A stretch of 45,682 nt of DNA from Burkholderiaceae bacterium (GTDB lineage Bacteria > Pseudomonadota > Gammaproteobacteria > Burkholderiales > Burkholderiaceae_B): assembly GCA_007116135.1 (NCBI GenBank), contig SKIZ01000004.1, positions 1-45,682 on the forward strand, in the 5' to 3' direction. Shown piece after piece: positions 25,861 through 35,061 of the stretch. The notes beneath the pieces were generated by a model, which worked only from the letters and a program-made list of their open reading frames with translations, searched no databases and had not been told where the DNA came from. The translations under genes were made by a program, and so were the position numbers. The number at the start of each line of letters is the position of its first letter. The stretch's first letter is position 1.

Positions 25861-27036
25861 TTACGCCGAACGCGCCGCCCCATCAATCAATAAACGTTTA
25901 ACAAATGGGATACGATCAACCAAACTCATGCCCGCGTTACGCAACCACGGCAGTGGCGGCAAAGTCTGGTCGAACAATCTTTTTAGCCCGTCAGTAACCA
26001 GACGCATTTCAAGCAAGGCTTGCGCTCGGGCGCGGCGATAGCGACGCAATATCAGCGGATCAGCGACGCTCATGTCAGCCTCACGATCGATAAGCGTTCT
26101 TGCCAGGGCATGCGCATCGCCAAGACCGAGGTTAAGCCCCTGCCCAGCCAGCGGATGAACCCGATGGGCTGCATCACCGACTAGGGCAATGCCTTGGCCG
26201 ATCATTGGCGAGCGAGCCAATGTCAGCGCAAATCCATGCAACGAGCCGCGTAGCTGCAGTTTCCCGAGCCGCCCACGGGTTGCTTGCCCTAGTGACTCAG
26301 CCAACTCATTGGCTTGGCGTTCTGCAGGCAGCGATAGCAACGTGTTCGCGTAATCGGTGCGCAATGACCACACCATCGATACCTGATGGCCGTCCTCGGT
26401 ATCTGGCATCGGCAGGATTCCAAGGACCCCCTCGGGACGAAACCACTGAAAAGCCGTTGCCTGATGTGCGTATTGCGCAGTCAAATGACCCACCACCCCA
26501 ACAGCATCGTACGAGGTCTCATCGTAGGCCAAGCCAGCAAACTGTCTGAGCTTAGATCCAGCGCCATCTGCACCAACCCATAAGTCAGCATGCAAATGCT
26601 GCCCGCTAGCGGTTTGCCCCTGCCCATCTGAATATTGTTCAAGCGTATCTTGGCGCCACTGCACCCCGTAGAGCCCGAGAGCCTGTTGCAAAACCCGCTC
26701 AAGCTCGCCAGACTCGACAATCCAGGTCAACGACGTACGCGCAGCTTGCCAGTCACGCAGATACAAGGCACCAAACTGGTCACCTTTAATCTCCATGGCC
26801 TCAACTCGGGTCAGGCGCTGTGGATTCATTAAAGACCAAACGCCAAGCTCAGTCAGAAATTGCTGGCTCGCCGCAGAGATGGCATAGACACGCGGATGAA
26901 ACTCATTTGGTCCAAGCGGCAAGGCCTTGGGTGCTGGCCCCAAAAGCACGAGATCTTTCATGCCTTGGCGCACAAGCGCTAGCGCACAGGCCATTCCCAC
27001 AATACCGGCACCGCAAACGATGACCTGAGCTTTCAT
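25861..27036 (-). CDS. UbiH/UbiF/VisC-family FAD monooxygenase (ubiquinone biosynthesis)
   Basis: This 391-residue class A flavoprotein hydroxylase probably hydroxylates the aromatic ring of ubiquinone precursors. The dinucleotide fold is VIVCGAGIVGMACALAL, the second motif is LWVGADGAGSKLRQ (DG motif), and the third is IALVGDAAHRVHPLAGQGLNLGLGDA. Which ring position it modifies (UbiH, UbiF, UbiI type) cannot be told by eye. The start ATG 27036 overlaps the mltA stop in ATGA, a classic translational coupling, so the 34 extra residues of the longer frame are rejected. The gene sits between mltA and dsbC; this apaG-mltA-ubiH-dsbC order supports a betaproteobacterial origin. Confidence 0.93.
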   Translation of the reverse strand: MKAQVIVCGAGIVGMACALALVRQGMKDLVLLGPAPKALPLGPNEFHPRVYAISAASQQFLTELGVWSLMNPQRLTRVEAMEIKGDQFGALYLRDWQAARTSLTWIVESGELERVLQQALGLYGVQWRQDTLEQYSDGQGQTASGQHLHADLWVGADGAGSKLRQFAGLAYDETSYDAVGVVGHLTAQYAHQATAFQWFRPEGVLGILPMPDTEDGHQVSMVWSLRTDYANTLLSLPAERQANELAESLGQATRGRLGKLQLRGSLHGFALTLARSPMIGQGIALVGDAAHRVHPLAGQGLNLGLGDAHALARTLIDREADMSVADPLILRRYRRARAQALLEMRLVTDGLKRLFDQTLPPLPWLRNAGMSLVDRIPFVKRLLIDGAARSA

Positions 27037-28334
27037 TGCGCGCGAGGTGCTCCAGCTGATTTTGGCCAAAACAGCCACATTTGGCCGCGCTGTTTCATCC
27101 GGCCAGCCAAGGCACCGGCCTCTTCGCCAAACCCCCAAAAGTAATCGGCGCGGGCAGCACCACGGATCGCCGTGCCCGTATCTTGGGCAAATACCATCCG
27201 GTCTAGCGGCTGCGACGAAGATGGCATCGTTGTCATCAAGTACAGCGGCGTGCCAAGCGGTACAAAGTCAGTATCGACTGCGATGGATCGCTGCTCGCCC
27301 AACGGTATGCCGTAGGCCCCCTTGGGCCCTTCGGTGGGATCGAGAATTGTTTCCTCACGAAAGAAAACGACGGCGGGGTTGGCATTGAGCATTTCGTGAA
27401 CACGCTGCGGATTACGCTTGGCCCACGCCCGGATGTTTTGCATTGACGCCTGGTGCAGTTGCAACTCCCCCTGATCAACGAGCCAACGACCAATCGAGCG
27501 ATACGGATGGCCGTTGTGATTGGCGTACGCCAAGCGAATGGTTGTCCCTGCGTTCGGGCCCTCGGTTAGCAACACGCGCCCCGAGCCCTGTACCTGTAAA
27601 AAGAAATTGTCCACGGGGTCGTTTACCCAAACAATGGCCGCTGGCTGGCGTGCCGGGTCATTGAGCTCACTGCGGCTAAAGTAAGGAACGATGCGACTGC
27701 CCTGCAATCGGCCTCGAATCCGTTTGCCGGCTAACTCAGGGTATAGATCACCCAAGTCAACCGTCAACAAGTCATCGGGCACAGCGAACAAAGGCCACTG
27801 ATAGGGTCCTTGACGCACGCGCGATCCATACACCAGGGGCTCGTAATAACCGGTCACCATGCCATCGGCCAATTGCCCCGCAGCTGCCTCCAGACGCCAG
27901 GGTGTCAGGTTATCTTGCAGGAATCGGCGCACCGCGACTGGATCGTTGGCCCGCGGTGCCGTTGCCGGGTTCAGTGCGGCAGAGCAAACCGGATACCACA
28001 GGCTCGGTGTTGCTCGAGCCGGGCGCGCACGATTGGCCCCTGTTGGTCGCATCAAACCTTGGCAGTTACGAACGAAGTTGGCCCAGTAGTTCGCAAGATC
28101 ATCGCTTTGCCATCCGGGCACATCGTTCCAGGACACTTGCACGTAGCGGCCCTTCAAGTCGCGCGGGCGCTCATCGGGTAGGCTCGATAGCGCTGGCATT
28201 CGAAAAGGCTGGACCTGAGCATCGCTTGGCACCGGCGCCGAAACCGGTGCTGGTGCTCTTGGGGCGCTGGTGCAACCAGCCAAGACCACTGCAGTCAAAA
28301 GTGCCGCATAGGAATAAAGGTGCCGGCGAATCAT
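27033..28334 (-). CDS. mltA: Membrane-bound lytic murein transglycosylase A
   Basis: This 433-residue outer-membrane lipoprotein cleaves the glycan strands of peptidoglycan with formation of 1,6-anhydromuropeptides. It begins with a signal ending in the lipobox LAGC (Cys21), then a Pro-rich linker, the MltA domain (DGMVTGYYEPLVYGSRV; NDPVDNFFLQVQGSGRV) and the 3D domain with the catalytic-Asp signature (VFAQDTGTAIRGAARADYFWGFG). GGAGG lies four bases before ATG 28334. Its stop overlaps the ubiH-family start, and apaG lies 19 bases upstream on the same strand. Length and motifs are normal for betaproteobacterial MltA. Confidence 0.96.
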   Translation of the reverse strand: MIRRHLYSYAALLTAVVLAGCTSAPRAPAPVSAPVPSDAQVQPFRMPALSSLPDERPRDLKGRYVQVSWNDVPGWQSDDLANYWANFVRNCQGLMRPTGANRARPARATPSLWYPVCSAALNPATAPRANDPVAVRRFLQDNLTPWRLEAAAGQLADGMVTGYYEPLVYGSRVRQGPYQWPLFAVPDDLLTVDLGDLYPELAGKRIRGRLQGSRIVPYFSRSELNDPARQPAAIVWVNDPVDNFFLQVQGSGRVLLTEGPNAGTTIRLAYANHNGHPYRSIGRWLVDQGELQLHQASMQNIRAWAKRNPQRVHEMLNANPAVVFFREETILDPTEGPKGAYGIPLGEQRSIAVDTDFVPLGTPLYLMTTMPSSSQPLDRMVFAQDTGTAIRGAARADYFWGFGEEAGALAGRMKQRGQMWLFWPKSAGAPRAQ

Positions 28335-28353
28335 CTAACCTCCACGTCTCGTT

Positions 28354-28734
28354 TCAATGCAGTGTTCGCGGCATCGCAAGCACAAACTCGGGAATATGTG
28401 TATCGAACGGCTGCCCATCATCACCAACACATAGGTACGCCCCACGCATGCTGCCAACCGGGGTTGGCAGCGGACAGCCACTGGTGTACTCAAAAGTTTC
28501 GCCCGGCGCCAGCAGGGGCTGCTGACCCACCACGCCAAGGCCACGGACATCCTGGCTCTCGTTGTTGCCATCGGTTATGACCCAGTGGCGACTAACCAGT
28601 TGTGCCGGGTTTTGTCCACTGTTGGTGATGCGAACCGTATATGCAAAAAAATACTGCTGCTGCGCCGGATCGGATTGATCAGGCATATATTGACACTGCA
28701 CTTGAACCGTCATTTCGTATGGTTTCACGCTCAT
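28354..28734 (-). CDS. apaG: ApaG (DUF525) protein
   Basis: This 126-residue protein is one beta-sandwich (FN3-like) ApaG domain, as in E. coli ApaG (called CorD in Salmonella), whose role is unclear but connected with Co2+/Mg2+ phenotypes and dinucleoside polyphosphate binding. Family stretches are YFFAYTVRITNSG, RHWVITDGNNESQDVRGLGVVGQQPLLAPGETFEYTSG and MRGAYLCVGDDGQPFDTHIPEFVL. It starts at ATG 28734 next to GGGAAA and heads the apaG-mltA-ubiH family-dsbC run. It diverges from rpe with 90 bases between. Confidence 0.95.
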   Translation of the reverse strand: MSVKPYEMTVQVQCQYMPDQSDPAQQQYFFAYTVRITNSGQNPAQLVSRHWVITDGNNESQDVRGLGVVGQQPLLAPGETFEYTSGCPLPTPVGSMRGAYLCVGDDGQPFDTHIPEFVLAMPRTLH

Positions 28735-28760
28735 TTTCCCGACAAACCGGTCGCCAGCCG

Positions 28761-28788
28761 TTGATCAAGGCCTTTTCACTGCCATAAT
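28761..28788 (+). promoter_or_regulatory. Candidate sigma-70 promoter for rpe-gph
   Basis: TTGATC (28761-28766) and CATAAT (28783-28788), separated by 16 bases, lie in the 90-base apaG-rpe intergenic region. Transcription would start about 30 bases before the rpe ATG at 28825. Agreement with the consensus is 4/6 and 5/6, so the call is only moderate. Confidence 0.4.
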
Positions 28789-28824
28789 AAAGACTTCGTC
28801 GTTGCTCGCACAGCGCATTACAAC

Positions 28825-29535
28825 ATGACCGCCACTCGAACGTTGCCACAAGCCCGCCTAGCACCTAGTATTTTATCTGCCGACTTTACCCGTTTGGGTC
28901 AAGAAGTCAGCGACGTGCTTAACGCCGGCGCGGACTGGATCCACTTTGACGTCATGGACAACCACTTTGTTCCCAACCTGACGTTTGGGCCAATGATCTG
29001 CGAAGCCTTGCGACCTACCACCGACGCCGTCATTGACGTGCACCTGATGGCTGAGCCAGTTGACGCACTGATCACGATGTTTGCCAAGGCAGGCGCTAAC
29101 GTTATTACGTTTCACCCGGAAGCCTCGCACCACGTCCATCGCAGCTTGTCGCTGATTCGCGACCACGGCTGTCGGGCTGGCTTGGTCTTTAACCCAGCGA
29201 CATCATTGAACTGGATGGATCACTTGATGGATCAGCTCGATATCGTGTTGTTGATGTCGGTTAATCCAGGATTTGGCGGTCAGTCATTTATCGAATCAAC
29301 ACTGCCCAAGCTTGCACAGGCTCGCGCGCGCATTGACGCACACGTCAATGCCGGTGGTCAGCCGATCGCCCTTGAGGTCGATGGCGGCGTCAAAGTTCAA
29401 AACATTGGCCGCATTCGCCAAGCGGGCGCGGATACCTTCGTGGCTGGTTCGGCAATCTTTGGACAACCCGACTACGCCAAAGTGATAGATCAAATGCGCT
29501 TGGCAATCGCCCAGGCCGATGCTGGCGCAGCATGA
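28825..29535 (+). CDS. rpe: Ribulose-phosphate 3-epimerase
   Basis: This 236-residue TIM-barrel enzyme interconverts ribulose 5-phosphate and xylulose 5-phosphate in the pentose phosphate pathway. Metal and phosphate motifs are clear: [33 protein letters not shown] (His and catalytic Asp), [31 protein letters not shown] with the second catalytic Asp, and FVAGSAIFG. It is followed by gph with an ATGA overlap (start 29532, stop 29533-29535) and then the trp operon, a gene order well known in proteobacteria. Confidence 0.97.
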   Translation: MTATRTLPQARLAPSILSADFTRLGQEVSDVLNAGADWIHFDVMDNHFVPNLTFGPMICEALRPTTDAVIDVHLMAEPVDALITMFAKAGANVITFHPEASHHVHRSLSLIRDHGCRAGLVFNPATSLNWMDHLMDQLDIVLLMSVNPGFGGQSFIESTLPKLAQARARIDAHVNAGGQPIALEVDGGVKVQNIGRIRQAGADTFVAGSAIFGQPDYAKVIDQMRLAIAQADAGAA

Positions 29536-30248
29536 TGCCTAAGAACGGCTGGCAGGGCGTTTTGCTCGACCTTGATGGCACCTTGCTTGACACAATTCCC
29601 GACTTGGCCGCAGCAGCCAACGCCATGCTCCAGGCCATGGGCCGTGAATCATTGGCCGAATCAAAGATTCGAACGTTCGTTGGCAAAGGCGCTGACAACC
29701 TAATCGCCCGCACACTTGCAGGCGGGCTTGATGCGCCGGCACCCGAGGCGCAAATATTTGCGACGGCAAAGAAACATTTTTTTGATTACTACCGAGCCAA
29801 CAATGGCCGGTTTGCCAGTCTTTACCCTGGCGTGCTCGAAGGGTTGCAAGCATTGAAGGAAATGGGGCTGTCGCTTGCGGTCGTGACCAACAAACCCTAC
29901 GAATTCAGCATACCGCTGTTGGAGCAACACGGCTTATTGTCCTACATGGCGCTTGTCGTCGGTGGTGACACCTGTGAACGTCGAAAGCCTGATGCTGAGC
30001 CGATTCTTTATGCCTGCGAAAAAATCGGTTGCCCGCCTTGGGCAACATTGACCATTGGCGACTCGATCAATGACGCTTTGGCTGCCCGTGCGGCTGGCGG
30101 CGCCGTGCTCGCCGTACCCTATGGCTATAACGAGGGCGCCCCGGTCACAGACCTGCCTGTCGATGGTATAGTGCAATCCATAATTGAGGCGGTGCATTGG
30201 CTCGAAAAAAATGACGCCAAAGTGCCGCAGACTCAAGTAAGATCGTAA
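29532..30248 (+). CDS. gph: Phosphoglycolate phosphatase
   Basis: This 238-residue HAD-superfamily hydrolase removes phosphate from 2-phosphoglycolate, a product of oxidative DNA repair and oxygenase side reactions. HAD motif I is [16 protein letters not shown], motif II is VVTNKPYEF, motif III is the Lys in RKPDAEPIL, and motif IV is [16 protein letters not shown]. The helical cap of the Gph subclass follows motif I. The ATG at 29532 overlaps the rpe stop; a second ATG directly follows at 29535. The gene ends 30 bases before the trp leader peptide, so any trp promoter must overlap its 3' end or the short gap. Confidence 0.95.
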   Translation: MMPKNGWQGVLLDLDGTLLDTIPDLAAAANAMLQAMGRESLAESKIRTFVGKGADNLIARTLAGGLDAPAPEAQIFATAKKHFFDYYRANNGRFASLYPGVLEGLQALKEMGLSLAVVTNKPYEFSIPLLEQHGLLSYMALVVGGDTCERRKPDAEPILYACEKIGCPPWATLTIGDSINDALAARAAGGAVLAVPYGYNEGAPVTDLPVDGIVQSIIEAVHWLEKNDAKVPQTQVRS

Positions 30249-30278
30249 TTGTTGTTATATCGACAGATAATTTTTGAG

Positions 30279-30353
30279 ATGATGACCTCGTTCGCCTTGT
30301 CCGTATCTTTAGCTAGCGCCTGGTGGCGCTGGTGGCGTTGTCTTAACGGGTAG
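30279..30353 (+). CDS. trpL: trp operon leader peptide with Trp-Trp-Arg-Trp-Trp
   Basis: This 24-codon open frame (M-M-T-S-F-A-L-S-V-S-L-A-S-A-W-W-R-W-W-R-C-L-N-G, stop TAG 30351-30353) lies between gph and trpE. Four of its codons, 30321-30326 and 30330-30335, are TGG, an enrichment only expected for an attenuation leader that senses charged tRNA-Trp. A hairpin inside the frame (AGCGCC 30315-30320 with GGCGCT 30325-30330) covers the first Trp pair. Two ATGs (30279, 30282) are possible starts, and the ribosome site (GAG directly before) is weak. Downstream lies a terminator at 30400-30430. The small size explains why it could be missed by gene callers. Confidence 0.85.
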   Translation: MMTSFALSVSLASAWWRWWRCLNG

Positions 30354-30430
30354 GCACGATTACCGATCGATTGTTTTTGATCATCTTCTTAGAAAAACGA
30401 GCCCGCCCATTTAACCGGCCGGGCTTTTTT
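30343..30430 (+). terminator. trp attenuator: antiterminator and rho-independent terminator
   Basis: The terminator is AGCCCG (30400-30405) paired with CGGGCT (30420-30425) and followed by a T run to 30430, 57 bases before trpE. The competing antiterminator can form between 30343-30354 (TTAACGGGTAGG, overlapping the trpL stop) and 30403-30414, which removes the terminator's left arm. A further hairpin, GATCGA (30365-30370) with TTGATC (30377-30382), lies between. By the standard model, ribosome stalling at the Trp codons favours the antiterminator and trpE expression. The pairings are by eye, not energy-calculated. Confidence 0.8.
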
Positions 30431-30486
30431 ATTATTTGGCTGTCAATCGGAAACCCGACCTAACCCCCGAACAAAGTGAAATTGTC

Positions 30487-32013
30487 ATGACCGAGATTGA
30501 ATTCAACGCATTGGCCAAACAAGGGTACAACCGGATTCCGTTGATCTCCGAAACCTACTCCGATTTAGATACCCCTTTAGCCATCTACCTAAAACTGGCC
30601 CATTCAGGGCCTGGCAACGGCAAATACTCCTGCTTGCTGGAGTCTGTCGTCGGCGGCGAGCGATTTGGTCGATACTCGTTTATTGGGTTGCCAGCTCGAA
30701 CCGTGCTCAGAACACGCGACCAGCGCACCGAGGTACTTACAGATGACCAGGTCGTTGAAGTCCATGACGGCGATCCTCTGGCCTTTATCTCTGAGTATCA
30801 AGCGCGTTTTAAGGCAGCGGTAAAGCCTGGGATGCCTCGGTTTGCAGGCGGGCTTGCTGGTTATTTCGGTTACGACACGGTGCGCAATATTGAAACGCGC
30901 CTTGGTGCGCCAACTAAACCCTACCCAGACGGCATGGGTGATGGACCACCAGATATCCTGTTGCTACATATTGATGAATTGGTCATTGTGGACAACATCG
31001 CGGCGCGCACATACCTCTTGGTCTACGCTGATCCCAGTGAACCCGAGGCTTACAACAAGGCGCTAGAGCGGCTAAAAGCGCTACGCATCAAGCTGCGAAA
31101 GCCCGTCGATATTCCATATAGCCATGCCAGTGTTGCCACCGAAGAGGTGCGTAGCTTCAAAAAGGACGATTACTTGGCTGCCGTCAAAAAAGCCAAGGCG
31201 TATATCGAGGCTGGCGACTTGATGCAAGTGCAAGTGGGTCAGGTTATCGCTAAACCTTATCGCGATGCCCCGTTGTCGCTTTATCGGGCCTTACGCTCGT
31301 TAAACCCCTCGCCTTACATGTATTTTTGGAACTTCGGTGATTTCCAAGTCGTAGGCGCATCGCCCGAAATTCTCGTGCGCCAGGAGCTTTTACCGGGCCA
31401 GGACGATCAAGCACCAAAAACGGAAGTAACCATCCGGCCCCTGGCTGGTACTCGGCGCCGCGGCGGCACGCCTGAGGAAGACGCTGCGCTGGCTCTTGAA
31501 TTGCAAGCCGACCCCAAAGAGCGTGCTGAGCACGTCATGCTGATTGATTTGGCCCGCAATGATGTCGGGCGGGTGGCCGAAATTGGCAGCGTCAAGGTAT
31601 CGGACACCATGAGTATCGAACGCTATTCGCACGTCATGCATCTGGTCTCTAATGTCACGGGAACCTTGGCACCGGGCATGCGTAACATGGATGTGTTGCG
31701 CGCCACGTTCCCAGCGGGCACCCTGACTGGAGCGCCAAAAGTCAGAGCGATGGAAATTATCGATGAACTCGAGCCCGTGCGCCGAGGAATCTACGGCGGT
31801 GCGGCTGGCTATCTTAGCTATGGTGGCGAGATGGATGTCGCCATTGCGATTCGCACCGGCATTGTTCAAGACGGCATGTTGTACGTGCAGGCAGCCGCTG
31901 GCATTGTTGCGGACTCCGATCCCGAGAAAGAATGGATGGAAACGGAGGTTAAAGCAAGGGCCGTTCTAAGGGCGGCCGAACAGGTGCAAAACGGCCTAGA
32001 CGCCCCGGTCTGA
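30487..32013 (+). CDS. trpE: Anthranilate synthase component I
   Basis: This 508-residue enzyme converts chorismate to anthranilate using ammonia supplied by TrpG, the first step of tryptophan synthesis. The N-terminal feedback site LLES (residues 50-53) for Trp inhibition is kept. The chorismate-binding core shows IRPLAGTRRRGGTPEEDAAL, HVMLIDLARNDVGRV, ATFPAGTLTGAPKVRAMEIIDELEP and RRGIYGGAAGYLSY. I use ATG 30487; the longer open frame from 30436 starts with TTG just after the attenuator terminator and is unlikely. It is followed 31 bases later by trpG. Expression should depend on the upstream attenuator. Confidence 0.97.
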   Translation: MTEIEFNALAKQGYNRIPLISETYSDLDTPLAIYLKLAHSGPGNGKYSCLLESVVGGERFGRYSFIGLPARTVLRTRDQRTEVLTDDQVVEVHDGDPLAFISEYQARFKAAVKPGMPRFAGGLAGYFGYDTVRNIETRLGAPTKPYPDGMGDGPPDILLLHIDELVIVDNIAARTYLLVYADPSEPEAYNKALERLKALRIKLRKPVDIPYSHASVATEEVRSFKKDDYLAAVKKAKAYIEAGDLMQVQVGQVIAKPYRDAPLSLYRALRSLNPSPYMYFWNFGDFQVVGASPEILVRQELLPGQDDQAPKTEVTIRPLAGTRRRGGTPEEDAALALELQADPKERAEHVMLIDLARNDVGRVAEIGSVKVSDTMSIERYSHVMHLVSNVTGTLAPGMRNMDVLRATFPAGTLTGAPKVRAMEIIDELEPVRRGIYGGAAGYLSYGGEMDVAIAIRTGIVQDGMLYVQAAAGIVADSDPEKEWMETEVKARAVLRAAEQVQNGLDAPV

Positions 32014-32044
32014 GCGGGTCACAAATCACTGACACGAGAAAATC

Positions 32045-32635
32045 ATGCTACTGATGCTAGATAACTACGACTCGTTTACCTATAACCTGGTGCAGTACTT
32101 CGGCGAACTAGGCGAGCAAGTCAAAGTATTTCGCAATGACGAAATTTCAATCCAGGAGATTGAAGCCCTCAAGCCCGATCATATCTGCGTCTCACCCGGT
32201 CCATGCTCGCCGGCGCAAGCAGGCATTTCTGTGGCGCTGATCGACCACTTTGCTGGTCGCGTACCGATATTAGGGGTTTGTCTTGGTCACCAGGCTATTG
32301 GTGCAGCTTTCGGCGCTCGCATCGTTCGTGCCAAGCAACTGATGCACGGCAAAACCTCCGAGATCACGCATGACGCTACAGATGTGTTTACTGACTTACC
32401 CTCGCCATACACTGTCATTCGATATCATTCGTTGGCCATTGAGCGCCAGACGCTGCCGGACTGTTTAATTGTCACTGCACAAACAGCAGACGGCGAAATC
32501 ATGGGCGTGCGTCATCGTGATTTGCCGGTCTATGGCGTACAGTTTCATCCCGAGTCGATCTTGACCGAACACGGACACGTTTTATTGCGCAACTTCCTGC
32601 AATTATCTTCCAAAGTCTGCGCGGAGGCCCATTGA
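32045..32635 (+). CDS. trpG: Anthranilate synthase component II (glutamine amidotransferase)
   Basis: This 196-residue class I glutamine amidotransferase releases ammonia from glutamine for TrpE. The triad is visible: Cys in [14 protein letters not shown], and His/Glu in [13 protein letters not shown]. The N-terminal [23 protein letters not shown] is characteristic. In many bacteria the same subunit also serves PabB for folate synthesis; no pabB is in this window. The stop TGA (32633-32635) shares a base with the trpD ATG (TGATG), so translation is coupled. Confidence 0.97.
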   Translation: MLLMLDNYDSFTYNLVQYFGELGEQVKVFRNDEISIQEIEALKPDHICVSPGPCSPAQAGISVALIDHFAGRVPILGVCLGHQAIGAAFGARIVRAKQLMHGKTSEITHDATDVFTDLPSPYTVIRYHSLAIERQTLPDCLIVTAQTADGEIMGVRHRDLPVYGVQFHPESILTEHGHVLLRNFLQLSSKVCAEAH

Positions 32636-33666
32636 TGACCATTACCCCAAGCGAGGCGCTCGCGCGTTGCATTGAACACCGCGAAATTTTTCATGACGAG
32701 ATGTTGCATTTGATGCGCATGCTAATGCGCGGTGAGGTCTCTGCGACGATGGCGGCGGCCTTGCTGATCGGCTTGCGGGTCAAAAAAGAAACCATCGGTG
32801 AGATTACTGCCGCTGCAACCGTGATGCGGGAATTCGCCACACCCGTCCAAACAACCAACCCTGAGGATTTACTCGATCTATGTGGCACCGGTGGCGACGG
32901 GGCAAGTACATTTAACGTCTCGACGACGGCCATGTTTGTCGCTGCAGCAGCCGGCGTGCCCGTGGCCAAGCACGGTGGTCGCAGTGCATCTTCGCCAAGC
33001 GGCAGTGTCGATATCATTGAAGCACTTGGGGCTCGAGTGGACTTAGATCCAGATCAGGTCGCGCACTGTATCGCTGAAATTGGTATTGGTTTTATGTTTG
33101 CGCAAGCCCACCACAGCGCCATGAAACACATCGCACCCATACGCAAGGAGCTTGGCGTTCGCACCATATTCAATATTCTGGGGCCGCTGACAAACCCGGC
33201 TGGTGCCAAAAACCAAATGATGGGCGTGTTTCATTCGGACTTGGTTGGTATCCAGGTCAGGGTATTGCAATCACTTGGCTCGCGTCACGTTTTAATCGTT
33301 CATGGGCTTGACGGCATGGATGAGGCTTCGCTTGGCGCGGCTACGATGGTTGGAGAGCTTAAGGATGGCGAGATCCACGAGTACCAGATACACCCCGAGG
33401 ACTTCGGTCTGACGATGGTGTCAAACCGGCAAATTCGGGTTGACTCCAAAGAAGAGTCCAAGACCTTGGTATTACAAGCGCTTGATAACAAGCCCGGTGC
33501 GGCGCGCGATATCGTAGCCTTTAATGCTGGGTTAGCCATTTATGCCGGCAATCGAGCCAATACGATCGATGAAGGAATTAAGTTAGCGTTTGAACTGATT
33601 GCAAGTGGCGCAGCACGCGATAAGCTTGAGCAGTTCTGTTCGCTTACAAGGAAGCTGGCATCATGA
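32635..33666 (+). CDS. trpD: Anthranilate phosphoribosyltransferase
   Basis: This 343-residue enzyme transfers the phosphoribosyl group of PRPP to anthranilate. The PRPP-binding loop is [17 protein letters not shown], followed by [24 protein letters not shown] and the metal-binding DGMDEASL. The N-terminal helical domain ([25 protein letters not shown]) binds anthranilate and forms the dimer interface. The start is ATG 32635, overlapping the trpG stop; one codon earlier is TTG, which I reject. The stop overlaps trpC in ATGA. Confidence 0.97.
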   Translation: MTITPSEALARCIEHREIFHDEMLHLMRMLMRGEVSATMAAALLIGLRVKKETIGEITAAATVMREFATPVQTTNPEDLLDLCGTGGDGASTFNVSTTAMFVAAAAGVPVAKHGGRSASSPSGSVDIIEALGARVDLDPDQVAHCIAEIGIGFMFAQAHHSAMKHIAPIRKELGVRTIFNILGPLTNPAGAKNQMMGVFHSDLVGIQVRVLQSLGSRHVLIVHGLDGMDEASLGAATMVGELKDGEIHEYQIHPEDFGLTMVSNRQIRVDSKEESKTLVLQALDNKPGAARDIVAFNAGLAIYAGNRANTIDEGIKLAFELIASGAARDKLEQFCSLTRKLAS

Positions 33667-34451
33667 GTAATATTCTGGACGAAATCCTAGCGGCCAAAGT
33701 CGAGCAGCTCAAGACAGCCCGACAACTGCGTAGCGAAGCCGACTTATTGCGCGAGGCGCAATCCCGTCAGGACCTGCGCGGCTTTATCTCTGCAATTGAA
33801 GACCGCATCGCTAGCGGCAAGCCCGCTGTGATCGCCGAGGTCAAGAAGGCCTCGCCATCGAAAGGCGTTTTACGCGAGAATTTTCAGCCCGCGCAGATCG
33901 CCGCATCATACGCAGCCGGAGGGGCGACCTGCCTTTCGGTATTGACCGACGTGAAGTTTTTTCAGGGTTCGCACGATTATCTTCGACAAGCCCGAGCGGC
34001 ATGCACACTGCCCGTGCTGCGCAAGGACTTCATCATTGACCCTTATCAGGTGATCTCTGCGCGCGCCATGGGTGCCGATTGTATTTTATTGATCGCCGCC
34101 GCCCTGCCAACCCAATTAATGCAAGAGCTCGAGGCCTGTGCGATGGAGCTGTCACTAGACGTATTGGTCGAGGTACATAACGCCGGCGAACTCGAGCAAG
34201 CCCTGACGTTAAAGACAAGCCTGATTGGCATCAACAACCGTAACCTGAAAAATTTCGACGTCTCGCTTGACACCACGCTAGGCCTTTTGCACCAGATCCC
34301 GGCGGGCAAACGGGTTGTGACCGAAAGCGGCATTTTGAATCGCGAGGATGTGCTCAGAATGCGTGAGCACGGTGTTGACGCATTTTTAGTCGGCGAAGCA
34401 TTCATGCGCGCCGAGGATCCCGGCGCGGCACTAGCGCAGCTGTTTTTTTAA
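33663..34451 (+). CDS. trpC: Indole-3-glycerol phosphate synthase
   Basis: This 262-residue single-domain TIM-barrel enzyme closes the indole ring of 1-(2-carboxyphenylamino)-1-deoxyribulose 5-phosphate. Catalytic landmarks are [18 protein letters not shown] (Glu and Lys), [15 protein letters not shown] (Lys), [17 protein letters not shown] (Glu), [15 protein letters not shown], and [12 protein letters not shown]. It is not fused to TrpF. The start overlaps the trpD stop as ATGA. It closes the operon here: trpF, trpB and trpA are elsewhere. An imperfect hairpin at 34454-34474 follows but lacks a T run. Confidence 0.97.
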   Translation: MSNILDEILAAKVEQLKTARQLRSEADLLREAQSRQDLRGFISAIEDRIASGKPAVIAEVKKASPSKGVLRENFQPAQIAASYAAGGATCLSVLTDVKFFQGSHDYLRQARAACTLPVLRKDFIIDPYQVISARAMGADCILLIAAALPTQLMQELEACAMELSLDVLVEVHNAGELEQALTLKTSLIGINNRNLKNFDVSLDTTLGLLHQIPAGKRVVTESGILNREDVLRMREHGVDAFLVGEAFMRAEDPGAALAQLFF

Positions 34452-34493
34452 TGGTGCGACAAGCTCTATCGCACTGAACTAGTTAGTGAGTCG

Positions 34494-34682
34494 CTAGTCC
34501 TTGGTGCAAGTGTTCACACCAATCAGGGAGTAGCCCGGGCAGACACGGAAGATCCCCGTGGCCAGTGGCAAAATACCAATCCATCCCCAAACACCAATGA
34601 TCCCGGTCAGGGCCAAAATAATGAGCAAAGCGCCCACGGCAATACGGGCGACTCGGTCTGTATTTCCGACGTTTATGTTCAT
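34494..34682 (-). CDS. DUF2892 small inner-membrane protein
   Basis: This 62-residue protein of the DUF2892 (YgaP transmembrane-like) family has two hydrophobic helices (VARIAVGALLIILALTGIIG and WIGILPLATGIFRVC) and a conserved cysteine-bearing end (CPGYSLIGVNTC). In E. coli YgaP such a region is fused to a rhodanese domain; here it is free-standing. It lies 21 bases downstream of the ArsR-type repressor on the same strand, so it is likely part of the persulfide regulon. The conserved cysteines may carry or sense sulfane sulfur, an inference from the family and context. Confidence 0.85.
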   Translation of the reverse strand: MNINVGNTDRVARIAVGALLIILALTGIIGVWGWIGILPLATGIFRVCPGYSLIGVNTCTKD

Positions 34683-34703
34683 GCTGCTCTCCTTGTCTGG
34701 CTG

Positions 34704-35033
34704 TTAGTGTTTCGGCTGTCCACAGTACAAACCATATAGAGTTTGCATCAGCAGCATCACCGAAGGGCTTGCCAGCTTATAGTAAATGTACTTGCCATCG
34801 CGACGAGTAGCAACTAGCTTTTCATCGCGTAGCACCCCTAGCTGTTGCGACAGCGTTGGCTGTCGAATCCCTGTCAGTGCCTCGAGCTGGCCAACGTTTA
34901 GCTCGGCGTCAATCAAATGGCACAAAAGCATCAGTCGATCTTCGTTGGCCATCGTCTTTAGCAATGCGCAAGCTTTACCTGCAGAGGTGCGCAGCTCTTT
35001 AAGACTCTGTGGCGATAAAGTGGCGTCATTCAT
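34704..35033 (-). CDS. ArsR-family repressor, BigR/SqrR-like persulfide sensor
   Basis: This 109-residue winged-helix protein of the ArsR family has the recognition region LEALTGIRQPTLSQQLGVLRDEKLVATRRDGKYIYYKL. Cysteines 38 (RLMLLCHL) and 104 (LYCGQPKH) are 66 residues apart, the same spacing as the two cysteines that form a tetrasulfide bridge in SqrR/BigR, so it should derepress its targets on reactive sulfur. It diverges from a persulfide dioxygenase, the usual BigR target. I chose ATG 35033 because the predicted minus-strand promoter (35062-35090) would start transcription near 35055, leaving almost no leader for the alternative ATG at 35051, and GAGAG sits upstream of 35033. The alternative adds six residues. 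Confidence 0.9.
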   Translation of the reverse strand: MNDATLSPQSLKELRTSAGKACALLKTMANEDRLMLLCHLIDAELNVGQLEALTGIRQPTLSQQLGVLRDEKLVATRRDGKYIYYKLASPSVMLLMQTLYGLYCGQPKH

Positions 35034-35061
35034 CTCGACTCTCGATGGCATTGAAGACTAT

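Noticed and set aside
30249-30271. TTGTTG/GATAAT promoter for the trp leader
   Set aside because: The spacer is only 11 bases, and transcription would begin at the trpL start codon.
34454-34474. Hairpin GTGCGA/TCGCAC after trpC as trp operon terminator
   Set aside because: The 6-bp stem has a 9-base loop and no T run on either strand; too weak to call.
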